Assembly (NCBI RefSeq): GCF_000470655.1
Contig: NC_021913.1
Coordinates: forward strand, 62,001-126,000
DNA: 64,000 nt
Direction of reading: 5' to 3'
Source of the DNA: Halorhabdus tiamatea SARL4B
Lineage (GTDB): Archaea > Halobacteriota > Halobacteria > Halobacteriales > Haloarculaceae
Shown: piece after piece, positions 10,196-17,863 of the stretch
How positions within the stretch are numbered: position 1 is the first letter of the stretch
Layout of the letters: each line of letters begins with the position of its first letter
Notes under the pieces: model-generated
What the model was told of the DNA's origin: nothing
The model's input: only the letters and a program-made list of their open reading frames with translations
Database searches by the model: none
Program-made: the position numbers and the translations under genes

Positions 10196-10504
10196 TTAGT
10201 CCAAATTCTCGTGTGATTGGACAGTCTCGTATACTTCTGGCAGTGCTGTTTCTCGCACGGTCATCGTCACGTGATCGCCGGCTTCAGCCCGCTGGTTAGT
10301 GACAATTGTGACGGCCTCGATCGGCTGCCGGCGGAGAAACGACCAGATCCGTTCGAGCCAGGAGGGTCGTCCGCCCTTCCGACAGACCAGGACGTACCGA
10401 GATTCCGCGGCAGCAAGCTCACGAACCTCATCAGTCAGGTTGTGCTCATCGAGTTCGTCCGGTGGAACCACAAACAGAACTTCTCCCTCCAAGATCTCAG
10501 TCAT
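10196..10504 (-). CDS. Uncharacterised 102-aa protein
   Basis: Starts MTEILEGEVLFVVPPDEL. Alternating short strands and helices (YVLVCRKGGRPSWLERIWSFLRR, then AVTIVTNQ) suggest a small alpha/beta fold. No catalytic motif is evident. It lies 139 nt upstream of the 329-aa gene on the same strand, so the two may be co-transcribed. Confidence 0.6.
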   Translation of the reverse strand: MTEILEGEVLFVVPPDELDEHNLTDEVRELAAAESRYVLVCRKGGRPSWLERIWSFLRRQPIEAVTIVTNQRAEAGDHVTMTVRETALPEVYETVQSHENLD

Positions 10505-10601
10505 GCGTATGCAGTAGATAGCGGTCTATAGAAACGTTGCTCACCCGAGCGCGGTTCTCAGTACAGTGACCGCACCGATCGAGGCACGCGTCGAGAGCCA
10601 G

Positions 10602-10859
10602 TTACCGGTGTTCATCAATCCATTCGCAGAACGCTTCGAAGTCCGCCGCCCCTGCATCATCGGCGATATCGTGGAGTGTGCCAATACTGATCGAGTCGTG
10701 GGCTGGAACGGTCACAATGCGGGGGGCTGTATTCTCGTGGCTTTCCGGTGGATCCCATCGTAGAATCAGATGGTCGCCAGTCGTACGCACGTGCCGGAAG
10801 CCACCAACGTTGACGAGTACTTTGTATATGTCTTCGCCGGAAAAGTCTCTCGTCACCAT
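10602..10859 (-). CDS. hicA: HicA-like mRNA interferase toxin
   Basis: 85 aa. The dsRBD-like HicA fold is recognisable: FSGEDIYKVLVNVGGFRHVRTTGDHLILRW, with the catalytic His of TGDH, then the VTVPAHDSISIGTLHDIADDAG block typical of the YcfA/HicA family. It would cleave mRNA when not bound by HicB. It follows hicB by 2 nt in the antitoxin-first order. Confidence 0.88.
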   Translation of the reverse strand: MVTRDFSGEDIYKVLVNVGGFRHVRTTGDHLILRWDPPESHENTAPRIVTVPAHDSISIGTLHDIADDAGAADFEAFCEWIDEHR

Positions 10860-10861
10860 CG

Positions 10862-11137
10862 CTACTGCAAGACATCGGGGAGTTCGCCGTCCTGGGTTCG
10901 AGCGTCTTCGGGATCGACACCCAGCTCACGAATCTCGTCGTCGGTCGGGGGCTGACCGCCGTCGCCTTCTACTGCCTCGACAACGGCGTCGAGATTGTCG
11001 AGTGCGCCATCCCGACTCTCGCCCTGGGCAGTCACTCCGACGCGAAGGTCACGGGCCGTCCACTGCCCGTTCGGATTCTTCAGCAACCTGATCTCTCGAT
11101 CAGGTGTATCTGCGTCACCCGAGTCGGCTTGCGCCAT
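10862..11137 (-). CDS. hicB: HicB-like antitoxin
   Basis: 91 aa from the Met at 11137 (MAQADSGDADTPD); a longer frame upstream is not protein-like. The degraded RNase H-like HicB core is visible: WTARDLRVGVTAQGESRDGALDNLDAVVEA. An acidic tail (TDDEIRELGVDPEDA) follows. No separate DNA-binding domain is visible, so autoregulation, if any, must use the core. It neutralises the adjacent HicA by forming a complex. Confidence 0.85.
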   Translation of the reverse strand: MAQADSGDADTPDREIRLLKNPNGQWTARDLRVGVTAQGESRDGALDNLDAVVEAVEGDGGQPPTDDEIRELGVDPEDARTQDGELPDVLQ

Positions 11138-11251
11138 ATCCACGTGTACTTTGCCAGGACGCAAAACGTTTCGGGCTTCACCAGTGCCACACTTCGTCAG
11201 TGTTCGATACGCACACCTACTGAGTAGGTAATTTACCTCCAGCAATCTTGA

Positions 11252-11455
11252 AATCAATCATCTTGTAACCTGTTCTATGACGCCCTGGTTGAACGCCACG
11301 CTCATCTGATCCAGCTGTATCTCATGGTCGAGTTGGGCTACGAACTGCCGGATTTGGACGATCTGTTGCTGTGGGCGTCACGAAATCCAAATCCACACAG
11401 AGATCGGTTACGCGAGCAGGTTGAACGAGGTGAGTTCGGCTTTGACCGCCACTAA
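11252..11455 (+). pseudogene. C-terminal fragment of an unidentified protein
   Basis: Open frame directly after a stop codon at 11249-11251, with no start codon before an internal ATG at 11324. The translation FYDALVERHAHLIQLYLMVE and the following HRDRLREQVERGEFGF looks like the genuine helical C-terminus of a longer protein. The upstream part is missing, so I read it as a truncation relic at a recombination scar. Confidence 0.5.
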
Positions 11456-11828
11456 ACTAGAACGAATGATTCGATTCCCCATCACCGCACACACGACGTT
11501 GCCGAAGGGGTTCACTTGCTATGCATCACTGTACACACTTCCACATCGTGTCCGCGTCGCGGCGCGGCCAAGAGGTGCCGAAACGTGGACGATTGCCGAC
11601 TGCCCACGAATACACGCCGCCGAAAGCGAAAATTGTCTGTACTGATACGTGGGAGTCACAGATGAACACCGCTCCGGCCGCGATAACCGTACGAACACCA
11701 AGACATAGCCATCCTAATGCGAGAGTTCAGCAAAATCGCGCTCTAGGTCCTACAAAGCCCCCGCAACGGAATAGTAGCGGAAAACATAATCTGAGAAGGC
11801 AATTAAACACATCCTGTGAGGGATCCCG
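11456..11828. other. Gene-free stretch
   Basis: I see no supported gene here. Short frames on both strands lack halophilic codon and residue bias. The 3' part is more AT-rich and must hold the promoter of the TraB-like gene. Confidence 0.4.
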
Positions 11829-12653
11829 ATGAGTAGACAACCGGATTCTCCCCGTCAAAGCGATCTGGAGGAATTCCAGTCTGCTACGCGAACGGGCTCC
11901 ACTACCCAGGATACGTCCTGCACCCCAGCTGAGAATCCCGCGTTTGCAGGCGAACACGAGTCAATACAGCCGACCGGCGTCGCTGCATGTGATATTTCAG
12001 CTCGCGTCGGTGGGATCCATGTTCTAGGTGTCCTCCATAGACGGCCGTTTACGATCGCCCGATTAACCGGTGCAATCACTCGGTACAAACCCGACGTCGT
12101 TGCAATTGAGGCCTGCAGTGAGGCAATCTCACAGTATCACCCAGACAATCACGATGCGACGTGGCCGCCGAGCGATGAGCTTGAAGCGGCTGGGTACGCC
12201 ACGGATCGCATCTGGGACGTACGTCTCGCCGGTATTGACACCCAAGAGTACGAAATCGGGGACGAGTTCGCACAGTACGACAGCGAGATCTTCACAGAAT
12301 TAGGGCTTATTGAATCTGAAGACGAATTAACGCCCTCTACGTACCACAACTTGGATTTAGCGACGATTCGCCGATGGCGGGAGTTGACAAAACAGCGTGA
12401 CCCGGAGGCTTTTCAGACAGTCCTTGCTGACCGCGACGAATCTATGGCCGGATATCTTCACGCACTCGCAGACGAAGATGATATTGAGACGATCGTCGCA
12501 GCAGTGGGGGTTCAACACCTCCCAGGTATCCTTGACCGTCTCGTTACACCATCGCAAATCCCGTCCGAACAAATTGAGATCCCACCGATCGCCGACTACC
12601 GATTGTTCGGAAAGGAGTCAGCAACACAATACAGTCATATCATATCCTGGTAG
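11829..12653 (+). CDS. TraB/GumN-superfamily-like protein, soluble form
   Basis: 274 aa. Residues 60-115 read GGIHVLGVLHRRPFTIARLTGAITRYKPDVVAIEACSEAI, the characteristic TraB start in which a His and a downstream Glu are predicted active-site residues. A late block, DRDESMAGYLHALADEDD then IVAAVGVQHLPGILDRL, matches the family's closing GxxHLPG motif. Usual haloarchaeal TraB proteins carry C-terminal membrane segments; this one ends before them, and its N-terminal 50 residues are low complexity. The function of the family is poorly known (peptidase-like fold proposed). Codon use is less GC-rich than neighbours, hinting at acquisition. Confidence 0.7.
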   Translation: MSRQPDSPRQSDLEEFQSATRTGSTTQDTSCTPAENPAFAGEHESIQPTGVAACDISARVGGIHVLGVLHRRPFTIARLTGAITRYKPDVVAIEACSEAISQYHPDNHDATWPPSDELEAAGYATDRIWDVRLAGIDTQEYEIGDEFAQYDSEIFTELGLIESEDELTPSTYHNLDLATIRRWRELTKQRDPEAFQTVLADRDESMAGYLHALADEDDIETIVAAVGVQHLPGILDRLVTPSQIPSEQIEIPPIADYRLFGKESATQYSHIISW

Positions 12654-12746
12654 GATCTCGATATCCGGAGCGCACTCCAATTCGGAGCGTGCATCGAAGC
12701 CGCTGATCGAGTCAAAACACGCGAACTGACCATCTTCTGGTTCCTT

Positions 12747-12902
12747 CTACTCAGGCGCAACCACGTCCTCGCATACCGGACATTCGGCCCAGATGCCCAT
12801 CTCACCAGTGTCCTTCTCGTATTCAACCAGCAGCCACGCCTGAGTGATTCGCTTGCCGCAGTCCGGACAGCGACCCAGGACTCGCGTGTCGTCGTCGCTC
12901 AT
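12747..12902 (-). CDS. 51-aa zinc-ribbon protein
   Basis: MSDDDTRVLGRCPDCGKRIT, then CPVC near the end, giving two CPxC knuckles 30 residues apart, a rubredoxin/zinc-ribbon layout common in small haloarchaeal proteins. The Met at 12902 is chosen because upstream residues in the longer frame are basic and lack bias. It could be a nucleic-acid or protein adaptor. Confidence 0.7.
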   Translation of the reverse strand: MSDDDTRVLGRCPDCGKRITQAWLLVEYEKDTGEMGIWAECPVCEDVVAPE

Positions 12903-13062
12903 GAAAGGGGAATGGAAGGAGCGTGTGACAGGTTCCTTCCGTTGGTCTCTACAGCGTCTTTGAAGGTAAGTTTTCTGCGAAATCCCCCACACTGAAACAC
13001 ATTATCTGCTGTAACGAGCTACCAGTATCATTAACTCGGTGCCGCTGGAACCTTAGAAACCC

Positions 13063-13218
13063 ATGAGTGTCCGGGCGGTCCTCGGTCGGCTACTCTCTGG
13101 TGATGGCACGGAGGTAGTCGTGGAATGTCGCCAATGCGGGGCGAATCTGACCCCGGATGCAGATGAGTGTCCAGAATGCGGGTCAGACGAGATCGTCCGT
13201 TATCGGATTTCTGAATAG
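13063..13218 (+). CDS. 51-aa zinc-ribbon protein, short gene
   Basis: MSVRAVLGRLLSGDGTEVVV followed by ECRQCGANLTPDADECPECG and a short tail. Two CxxC pairs spaced 13 residues apart form a typical double-knuckle zinc ribbon. It is missed by ordinary length cut-offs. It is divergent from the other 51-aa zinc-ribbon gene 160 nt away, so the pair may share a control region. Confidence 0.72.
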   Translation: MSVRAVLGRLLSGDGTEVVVECRQCGANLTPDADECPECGSDEIVRYRISE

Positions 13219-13260
13219 GCTGTGGTTGAAGAGTAAGATACTATCCGCAATACTTTTGTT

Positions 13261-13281
13261 GTATTACTTTCTATGTAATAC
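13261..13281 (+). promoter_or_regulatory. Inverted gtattac/gtaatac site before vapB2
   Basis: Arms gtattac (13261-13267) and gtaatac (13275-13281) with a 7-nt spacer, ending 8 nt upstream of vapB2. One arm sequence recurs at 5986-5992 before vapB1. AbrB-type antitoxins bind such sites at their own promoters; this role is inference. Confidence 0.5.
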
Positions 13282-13289
13282 TAGGAGTA

Positions 13290-13577
13290 ATGCCACGCGT
13301 CACTACCAAAGGTCAGGTTACTATCCCAAAGAAAATCCGAGAGGCGCTCGGGATTGAGCCAGGAGATGAGGTCTCGTTCGAGCAGACTGAGTCTGGCTAC
13401 AAATTACGGAAGGAAGAACCGACGACAGCAGAGGGTGACGACCCGTTTCAAAAATACCGAGGCAGTGCGGATAGTAGTGAGACGATGCCCGACCGTATGC
13501 GCAGGCTCCGCGGGGAATTTCCTCGCGACGTCAGCGATGAGGATGATGAAAACAATGATTCGGGGGCCAAGACGTGA
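13290..13577 (+). CDS. vapB: VapB-like AbrB antitoxin (module 2)
   Basis: 95 aa. An AbrB swapped-hairpin domain lies at the very N-terminus (MPRVTTKGQVTIPKKIREAL), followed by a toxin-binding tail (DPFQKYRGSADSSETMPDRM, then RLRGEFPRD) and an acidic end. It overlaps the toxin by 4 nt (GTGA). Confidence 0.9.
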   Translation: MPRVTTKGQVTIPKKIREALGIEPGDEVSFEQTESGYKLRKEEPTTAEGDDPFQKYRGSADSSETMPDRMRRLRGEFPRDVSDEDDENNDSGAKT

Positions 13578-14065
13578 CAACAGCGGTCGATACGAACGCG
13601 CTCATCGCACTCCTGTACGAGGATGAGTATGCGGGTGCGAGTGAAAAGGCACTCCGACGTGCCTATCAAGAAGGAAGGGTCGTCGTTGCGCCAATTGTGT
13701 ACGCGGAACTCGCCGCGGACGGTCACTTTGATACGACAGACGACCTCAATCGATTTCTCGACGACTTCAGCATCCAGCTTGTGGAGCCATCACGTGAGGC
13801 TCTTTTCGAGGCAGGGAAGGCGTTCCAGCGCTACACCGAGCGGCGGCCAGATGGCCTTCAATGCCCTTCCTGTGGAGCAAAGCAGTCGGTCACATGCGAG
13901 CAGTGTGACACGGCGCTCTCACCGCGCCAGCACATTGCGGCTGACTTCATCATTGGAGGGCATGCGAGCGTCGATGCCGACTCACTGGTAAGCTTTGATG
14001 AAGGATTCTACAACACGTACTTTTCTTCGTTGACTGTCCTGCCAGATCTTCTCGATGAGATGTAG
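13574..14065 (+). CDS. vapC: VapC-like PIN toxin with zinc-ribbon insertion
   Basis: 163 aa from GTG. PIN core: AVDTNALIALLYEDE (first Asp), PIVYAELAADG (Glu), then ADFIIGGHASVDADSLVSFD with the later acidic residues. Between the middle and last core elements (residues about 93-115) is CPSCGAKQSVTCEQC, a zinc-ribbon loop just before PRQHIAADF. This insert is not part of the minimal PIN fold and may help in RNA recognition. Confidence 0.9.
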   Translation: MTTAVDTNALIALLYEDEYAGASEKALRRAYQEGRVVVAPIVYAELAADGHFDTTDDLNRFLDDFSIQLVEPSREALFEAGKAFQRYTERRPDGLQCPSCGAKQSVTCEQCDTALSPRQHIAADFIIGGHASVDADSLVSFDEGFYNTYFSSLTVLPDLLDEM

Positions 14066-14119
14066 ACGGTCGTCGGTTTTCTCGTTAACCCTACGGATTC
14101 GAGTATTCTTCTCGTCGAT

Positions 14120-15361
14120 TCAACTGGGATCGATTTCATTGAGTGCTTCGGTAGCCACGTCGCCGAGTTCCCCTGCTTCAATATGGGAGTATCGCTCACG
14201 AACCATCTCCTCTGAGTTGTCCAAGTACCGGGCGGCGACAGTGTACCCGAACGCACGGACGAGGACTTCGCCCATTCCGCGCCGACCGCCATGGGGTGCG
14301 AGGTAGTCGTGTTTCGGATGGTCAATGTCGATCTCTGCGGCTTCCGAGAGTCGCTGGAGAATCGACCGTGCGCCGTCAGTCGTGATCGACGGCGGCCGAA
14401 TATCCTCGTCGAGCGCCAGCAAGAGGTCACGAGCGTACTCATTACGTCGCTTGCCGATCGCATCCAGGCGCTCCCCTCGGTCAGCCAGTTCATCCTGAAC
14501 GAGTTCCGCAAGCGTTCGTTGGTCGAACGTCGGGAACACTGGCCACCGCTCCGTGGGTGGATCCATTATCTTTTGATAGCTCTGTAGCGGCGAGATAACT
14601 GGATCGGGGAGGCTCGCAGCGTCCCACTGCTGTTTCTTTCGGTAGACGTCCATACTCCCGTCTTCCAGATCGATATCTTCCCATCGAACCCCACGCCGAC
14701 GTGGGTCGTTTGGGTCCCGCAGGAGTTCGCCTACCCGGACAGCGGTGTAGGCGAGAACGAACACGAGGGCACGGTCACGAGCGGCCTTGAGGGCCGTGTA
14801 GCGTGCTCGCTGTCTGTCGAGTGGAGCGGCATCTTCCGGAAGTGTCGTGTAGGTCTCGATCGCCTCACGAGCGCGTTCATCAACGTGGCGGGTGAGGGCG
14901 TGGCGCTGTTCGGATGTCCAGGCTTGCTGATCTCCGGGCTTGCGGCCATCGTCCTCGGGAAGCGGTGCCATCGCGCTTGCCCGCTGGGCGTAATGGGCCT
15001 CAAGGTATCCCTCGTTAACGCACCAACCACACCACGCAGAGATATAGCGATAATAGGTTTGGACGGTATTCTGCTTGAGGCCGCGATCTCCGCTAAGATG
15101 TCGGGCGTACTCCCGAAAGACGCGTTCATCGAGATCCTCAAAGGCGGGTTCGCGGTCGGCGTCAGCGGGAACGATTCCAGTCCAGTCGTCGGCGCCGCGC
15201 TGACCAGCAGCCCACTCGGCGAACCGTTCGAGTTCGCGCGCCGCATTACGTCGGTAGTTCCCACCGTCGCCACCACGACCCTTGCCCTTGTCCTGGAGGT
15301 AGCGCTCGAAGGAACTCACGAGTGACTGATCGGAGCTGTTTCGAGGTGTACCGGAGGTCAT
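14120..15361 (-). CDS. Tyrosine recombinase/integrase
   Basis: 413-aa site-specific recombinase. An N-terminal SAM-like core-binding domain (residues about 12-135) precedes the catalytic domain. Catalytic residues visible: Arg209 in AYTAVRVGELL, H357-x-x-R360 in PHGGRRGMGE, and nucleophile Tyr391 in RERYSHIE. It shares a 4-nt ATGA overlap with the 152-aa gene upstream, which follows the wHTH gene, giving a three-gene operon. No tRNA or obvious att site is seen beside it, so the element's ends are not defined here. Confidence 0.92.
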   Translation of the reverse strand: MTSGTPRNSSDQSLVSSFERYLQDKGKGRGGDGGNYRRNAARELERFAEWAAGQRGADDWTGIVPADADREPAFEDLDERVFREYARHLSGDRGLKQNTVQTYYRYISAWCGWCVNEGYLEAHYAQRASAMAPLPEDDGRKPGDQQAWTSEQRHALTRHVDERAREAIETYTTLPEDAAPLDRQRARYTALKAARDRALVFVLAYTAVRVGELLRDPNDPRRRGVRWEDIDLEDGSMDVYRKKQQWDAASLPDPVISPLQSYQKIMDPPTERWPVFPTFDQRTLAELVQDELADRGERLDAIGKRRNEYARDLLLALDEDIRPPSITTDGARSILQRLSEAAEIDIDHPKHDYLAPHGGRRGMGEVLVRAFGYTVAARYLDNSEEMVRERYSHIEAGELGDVATEALNEIDPS

Positions 15362-15816
15362 AATTCCTCGTTCGTATACTGGTATGTCGGACGAACGGCT
15401 TCGAGGAGTTCTTCAACAATCTCCCAAAGGATCAAGGATGGGGTCTCGTGTTCGAATGTGACCCCCCATCGATCCTCTCGATTGGCGGCTGAGTACTGGA
15501 AATGCGCTTGTCCAAGATCCGGATGGTCCTCGTCTTGGTGCCAGCCGGCGTGAAAGCCCGTGTTTGGGTCGGTATAGTTGATACGGAACCAATCGTCTGG
15601 ATTCTGTCGATACCACTTGACAGTCAGTTCTGGGGAATCTGGGCCTGTCGGGGGATCGAGGCGAACCGGATCGAAAATTGCCTGCAGCTGCTTGGCTTCG
15701 ATATCATTCGGATCGAACTCGACCGCCGTAATCTGTGGGACGCGATCAAGAACGTCCCGCTTCATCTGAGCATAGAGATTCGCGTTCGGATCACCGCCTG
15801 GATGCGGGACCGACAT
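15358..15816 (-). CDS. Uncharacterised 152-aa protein in the integrase operon
   Basis: I do not recognise a named family. It has a compact alpha/beta pattern with Trp/His-rich centre (GWHQDEDHPDLGQAHFQYSA) and C-terminal helix (LILWEIVEELLEAV). It sits 2 nt after the wHTH gene and overlaps the integrase start. I recall wHTH genes next to such proteins in other haloarchaea, where a toxin-antitoxin-like relationship is plausible but unproven. Confidence 0.65.
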   Translation of the reverse strand: MSVPHPGGDPNANLYAQMKRDVLDRVPQITAVEFDPNDIEAKQLQAIFDPVRLDPPTGPDSPELTVKWYRQNPDDWFRINYTDPNTGFHAGWHQDEDHPDLGQAHFQYSAANREDRWGVTFEHETPSLILWEIVEELLEAVRPTYQYTNEEL

Positions 15817-15818
15817 CG

Positions 15819-16346
15819 CTAGCTGCTGGCCTCAGCAGACTCTGTCGTCGGAGCGAGGAAGTCCCATTCGCGGATGGCGAAACCAACGATCTGGATGCGC
15901 CGCTGGAGGTGCTCCCACTCACGAGCAATCTCACGGCGACGATCTTCCTCTTCAGCGTCAAGGGACTCGTCAGCGAGGGTTCCGCGAAGCTGGTTCGGTG
16001 ACTCAACGCTGAATTCGTCCTCCCAGTCGCGGATTTGGGTCTTCATATCGGCGAGACGGTCTGTGAGTTCTTCGACAGTGTGCCCGCTGTCTCGAAGACG
16101 CATCGCCTCCTGCATCGCTTGACGGCGATAATCAGGGTAGTACGTCGTGTGGGTACCGCTGTCGTCACGATGCAGTATGCCATCATCGACGAGTCGTTCG
16201 AGGACTCGCTTCGTCGGTTCATGTGACCAGCCCGCTTCAGAAGCGATCCAATTAGCCGTCCGCGGCTCTGACAGCTGACGGGCGGTCATCCGAACGCGGT
16301 CTTCGCCCGTAGTCTGTTGGTCCCGGATCCCAGTTTCTTCAGTCAT
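15819..16346 (-). CDS. Winged-helix regulator, DUF7342-like
   Basis: 175 aa. A winged HTH at residues 20-70 (TARQLSEPRTANWIASEAGW, then TKRVLERLVDDGILHRDD), a linker (HTTYYPDYRRQAMQEAMRL), and a C-terminal helical domain (EELTDRLADMKTQIRDWEDE and a second helix). It heads the operon and probably controls it. Upstream is an AT-rich promoter region (ttaatataa around 16370). Confidence 0.8.
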   Translation of the reverse strand: MTEETGIRDQQTTGEDRVRMTARQLSEPRTANWIASEAGWSHEPTKRVLERLVDDGILHRDDSGTHTTYYPDYRRQAMQEAMRLRDSGHTVEELTDRLADMKTQIRDWEDEFSVESPNQLRGTLADESLDAEEEDRRREIAREWEHLQRRIQIVGFAIREWDFLAPTTESAEASS

Positions 16347-16413
16347 GTCCTCCTATTCAGTCTGTATCTTAATATAAGTTGAGGTCAATAATTCTATATT
16401 GAAGGAAAGGAGA

Positions 16414-16690
16414 TTACCGAAATTCGTCGGCTGTGAGCGATTCGAGGTATATGACGCTGACGTGCCAGAATTCGATACTGTTGCTGAAACCGTGCTGTGA
16501 CAGGAGTGTTTCGACCGCTCATCCAGCCGGTTTGTCGGTTGCCAGAAGAACGACGTGGTCAGCTTCTGAGTATCAAGGAGTTGTGCAGAAAGGCCGAAAT
16601 GATCGCATCCGCTTTTTCAGTACTGTCCCTCATTACGGTCAGCCTCGTGGTGATCAAGTAGCATGTTTCGCACATCATCGTCGAAGCGAG
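16414..16690 (-). pseudogene. Decayed duplicate of the PIN-like gene at 19439-19966
   Basis: The 3' 170 nt match the intact gene closely; both read a tail of the type SVxYLESLTADEF. In-frame TGA replaces the Arg codon after KPAG. Further upstream the similarity fades and the N-terminal half is missing. Three kilobases separate this relic from the intact copy, with a wHTH gene and an IS insertion in between. Confidence 0.75.
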
Positions 16691-16765
16691 CAGAATCGTC
16701 TCGCTCCCTTCGTAAATAGTAATCCCAAAACATACTTATATGAATAGGGGATATACTTTACAAAG

Positions 16766-17716
16766 ATGCTGACGAAGGCCAGCCTTGCATTAATAGACAC
16801 GCTCAACGCTGGTCGTGAAGCAACTCCAAACGAACTCGCATCGGAAACTGGGTTTTCGCAGGATCACATCTACGAAGTGCTAGATGAGTTGCTCGCATCT
16901 GGGCTACTTACCGAATCTCGTGGCTCGAAGAATCGACGTCTCGTCCGGGTGACTGATCATCCGGTCGTTGAGTCGTATCGAGATCTCCGTTCGAAGCTGA
17001 GTCATATTAACTGGACTGAGATCCTTTCGCCAGCTACGCTTCGGGTGTGCTGGTATCTCGACGAGCCACGCCGAGCGACCGAAATTTCAGATCGGCTCAA
17101 CATCACCCGGCAGGGCGTCCATAACGCGCTATCGCCGCTCAAGCACCGTGCAATGCTTTCGCCGTCTGGGCCCGAATACGCGTTGACCGATGATCTCTCG
17201 CCGTTGCTGACGTTCGCGCGGGAAGTCGCGGCTCACGAACATCGCTCACGGGTTCGCGAACTTGCTCCGAGTGCAACTGTGGAGTGGTCCGATCCAGAGC
17301 GGGCACTCGTTCGCGTCCAGACGTCCGAGGATACGACTGCACTAGAGTCGGCTACTGAGTGGCGGGTAACTGGACTCGCGCGATTTCAGGAGTACGGCTT
17401 GCAGTTCTTCCTCGCAGGTGAACCCGCATTCTGGTACGCTCCCGATGAGGATCTCACGGCTTCGGAGGTAGTGTGCCATACCCTCCTCCTCGATAGCGGC
17501 TCTCGCCGTGTCAGCTATTCGATGCTGCTTATCGAGAAATTGGATATCGACAAAGAAACCCTTACAGAAACGGCAACGTGGTACGATCTGGAGACAGTGG
17601 TAGCCGCGATGTACCGTCCTCTTCACGATGAGTTCGAGACTGCTGATGACCTCTCGATCATCCTCCCGAGTGAACCAGAATTTACCGCTCTCAAAGAGCA
17701 GTACGGTGTCTCATGA
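16766..17716 (+). CDS. Double winged-helix transcription regulator
   Basis: 316 aa. Two HTH modules are readable: residues 15-55 (ATPNELASETGFSQDHIYEV) and residues 100-140 (RRATEISDRLNITRQGVHNA). A C-terminal mixed domain (residues 170-300) has no family that I recognise. The stop overlaps the ATG of a following gene (17713), a layout typical of regulator-effector or antitoxin-toxin pairs. That partner is destroyed after 19 codons. Confidence 0.75.
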   Translation: MLTKASLALIDTLNAGREATPNELASETGFSQDHIYEVLDELLASGLLTESRGSKNRRLVRVTDHPVVESYRDLRSKLSHINWTEILSPATLRVCWYLDEPRRATEISDRLNITRQGVHNALSPLKHRAMLSPSGPEYALTDDLSPLLTFAREVAAHEHRSRVRELAPSATVEWSDPERALVRVQTSEDTTALESATEWRVTGLARFQEYGLQFFLAGEPAFWYAPDEDLTASEVVCHTLLLDSGSRRVSYSMLLIEKLDIDKETLTETATWYDLETVVAAMYRPLHDEFETADDLSIILPSEPEFTALKEQYGVS

Positions 17717-17863
17717 CTGTGTTCAAAGGTGGAGATGCGATCAGAGCGTTCCTCGAAGAGTTCGACAGTTGGCTCTCGCCCCTCGTGGAGTATCAAAAGA
17801 TAAGCTCACGCCCCATCTCAGAACGTTTCAACTCCGCCGCTCTAATAGGAAGCCAGGTTACAA

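Noticed and set aside
14066-14119. A tRNA or att site next to the integrase
   Set aside because: I looked for a tRNA-like cloverleaf and direct repeats near the integrase and saw none in the flanks.
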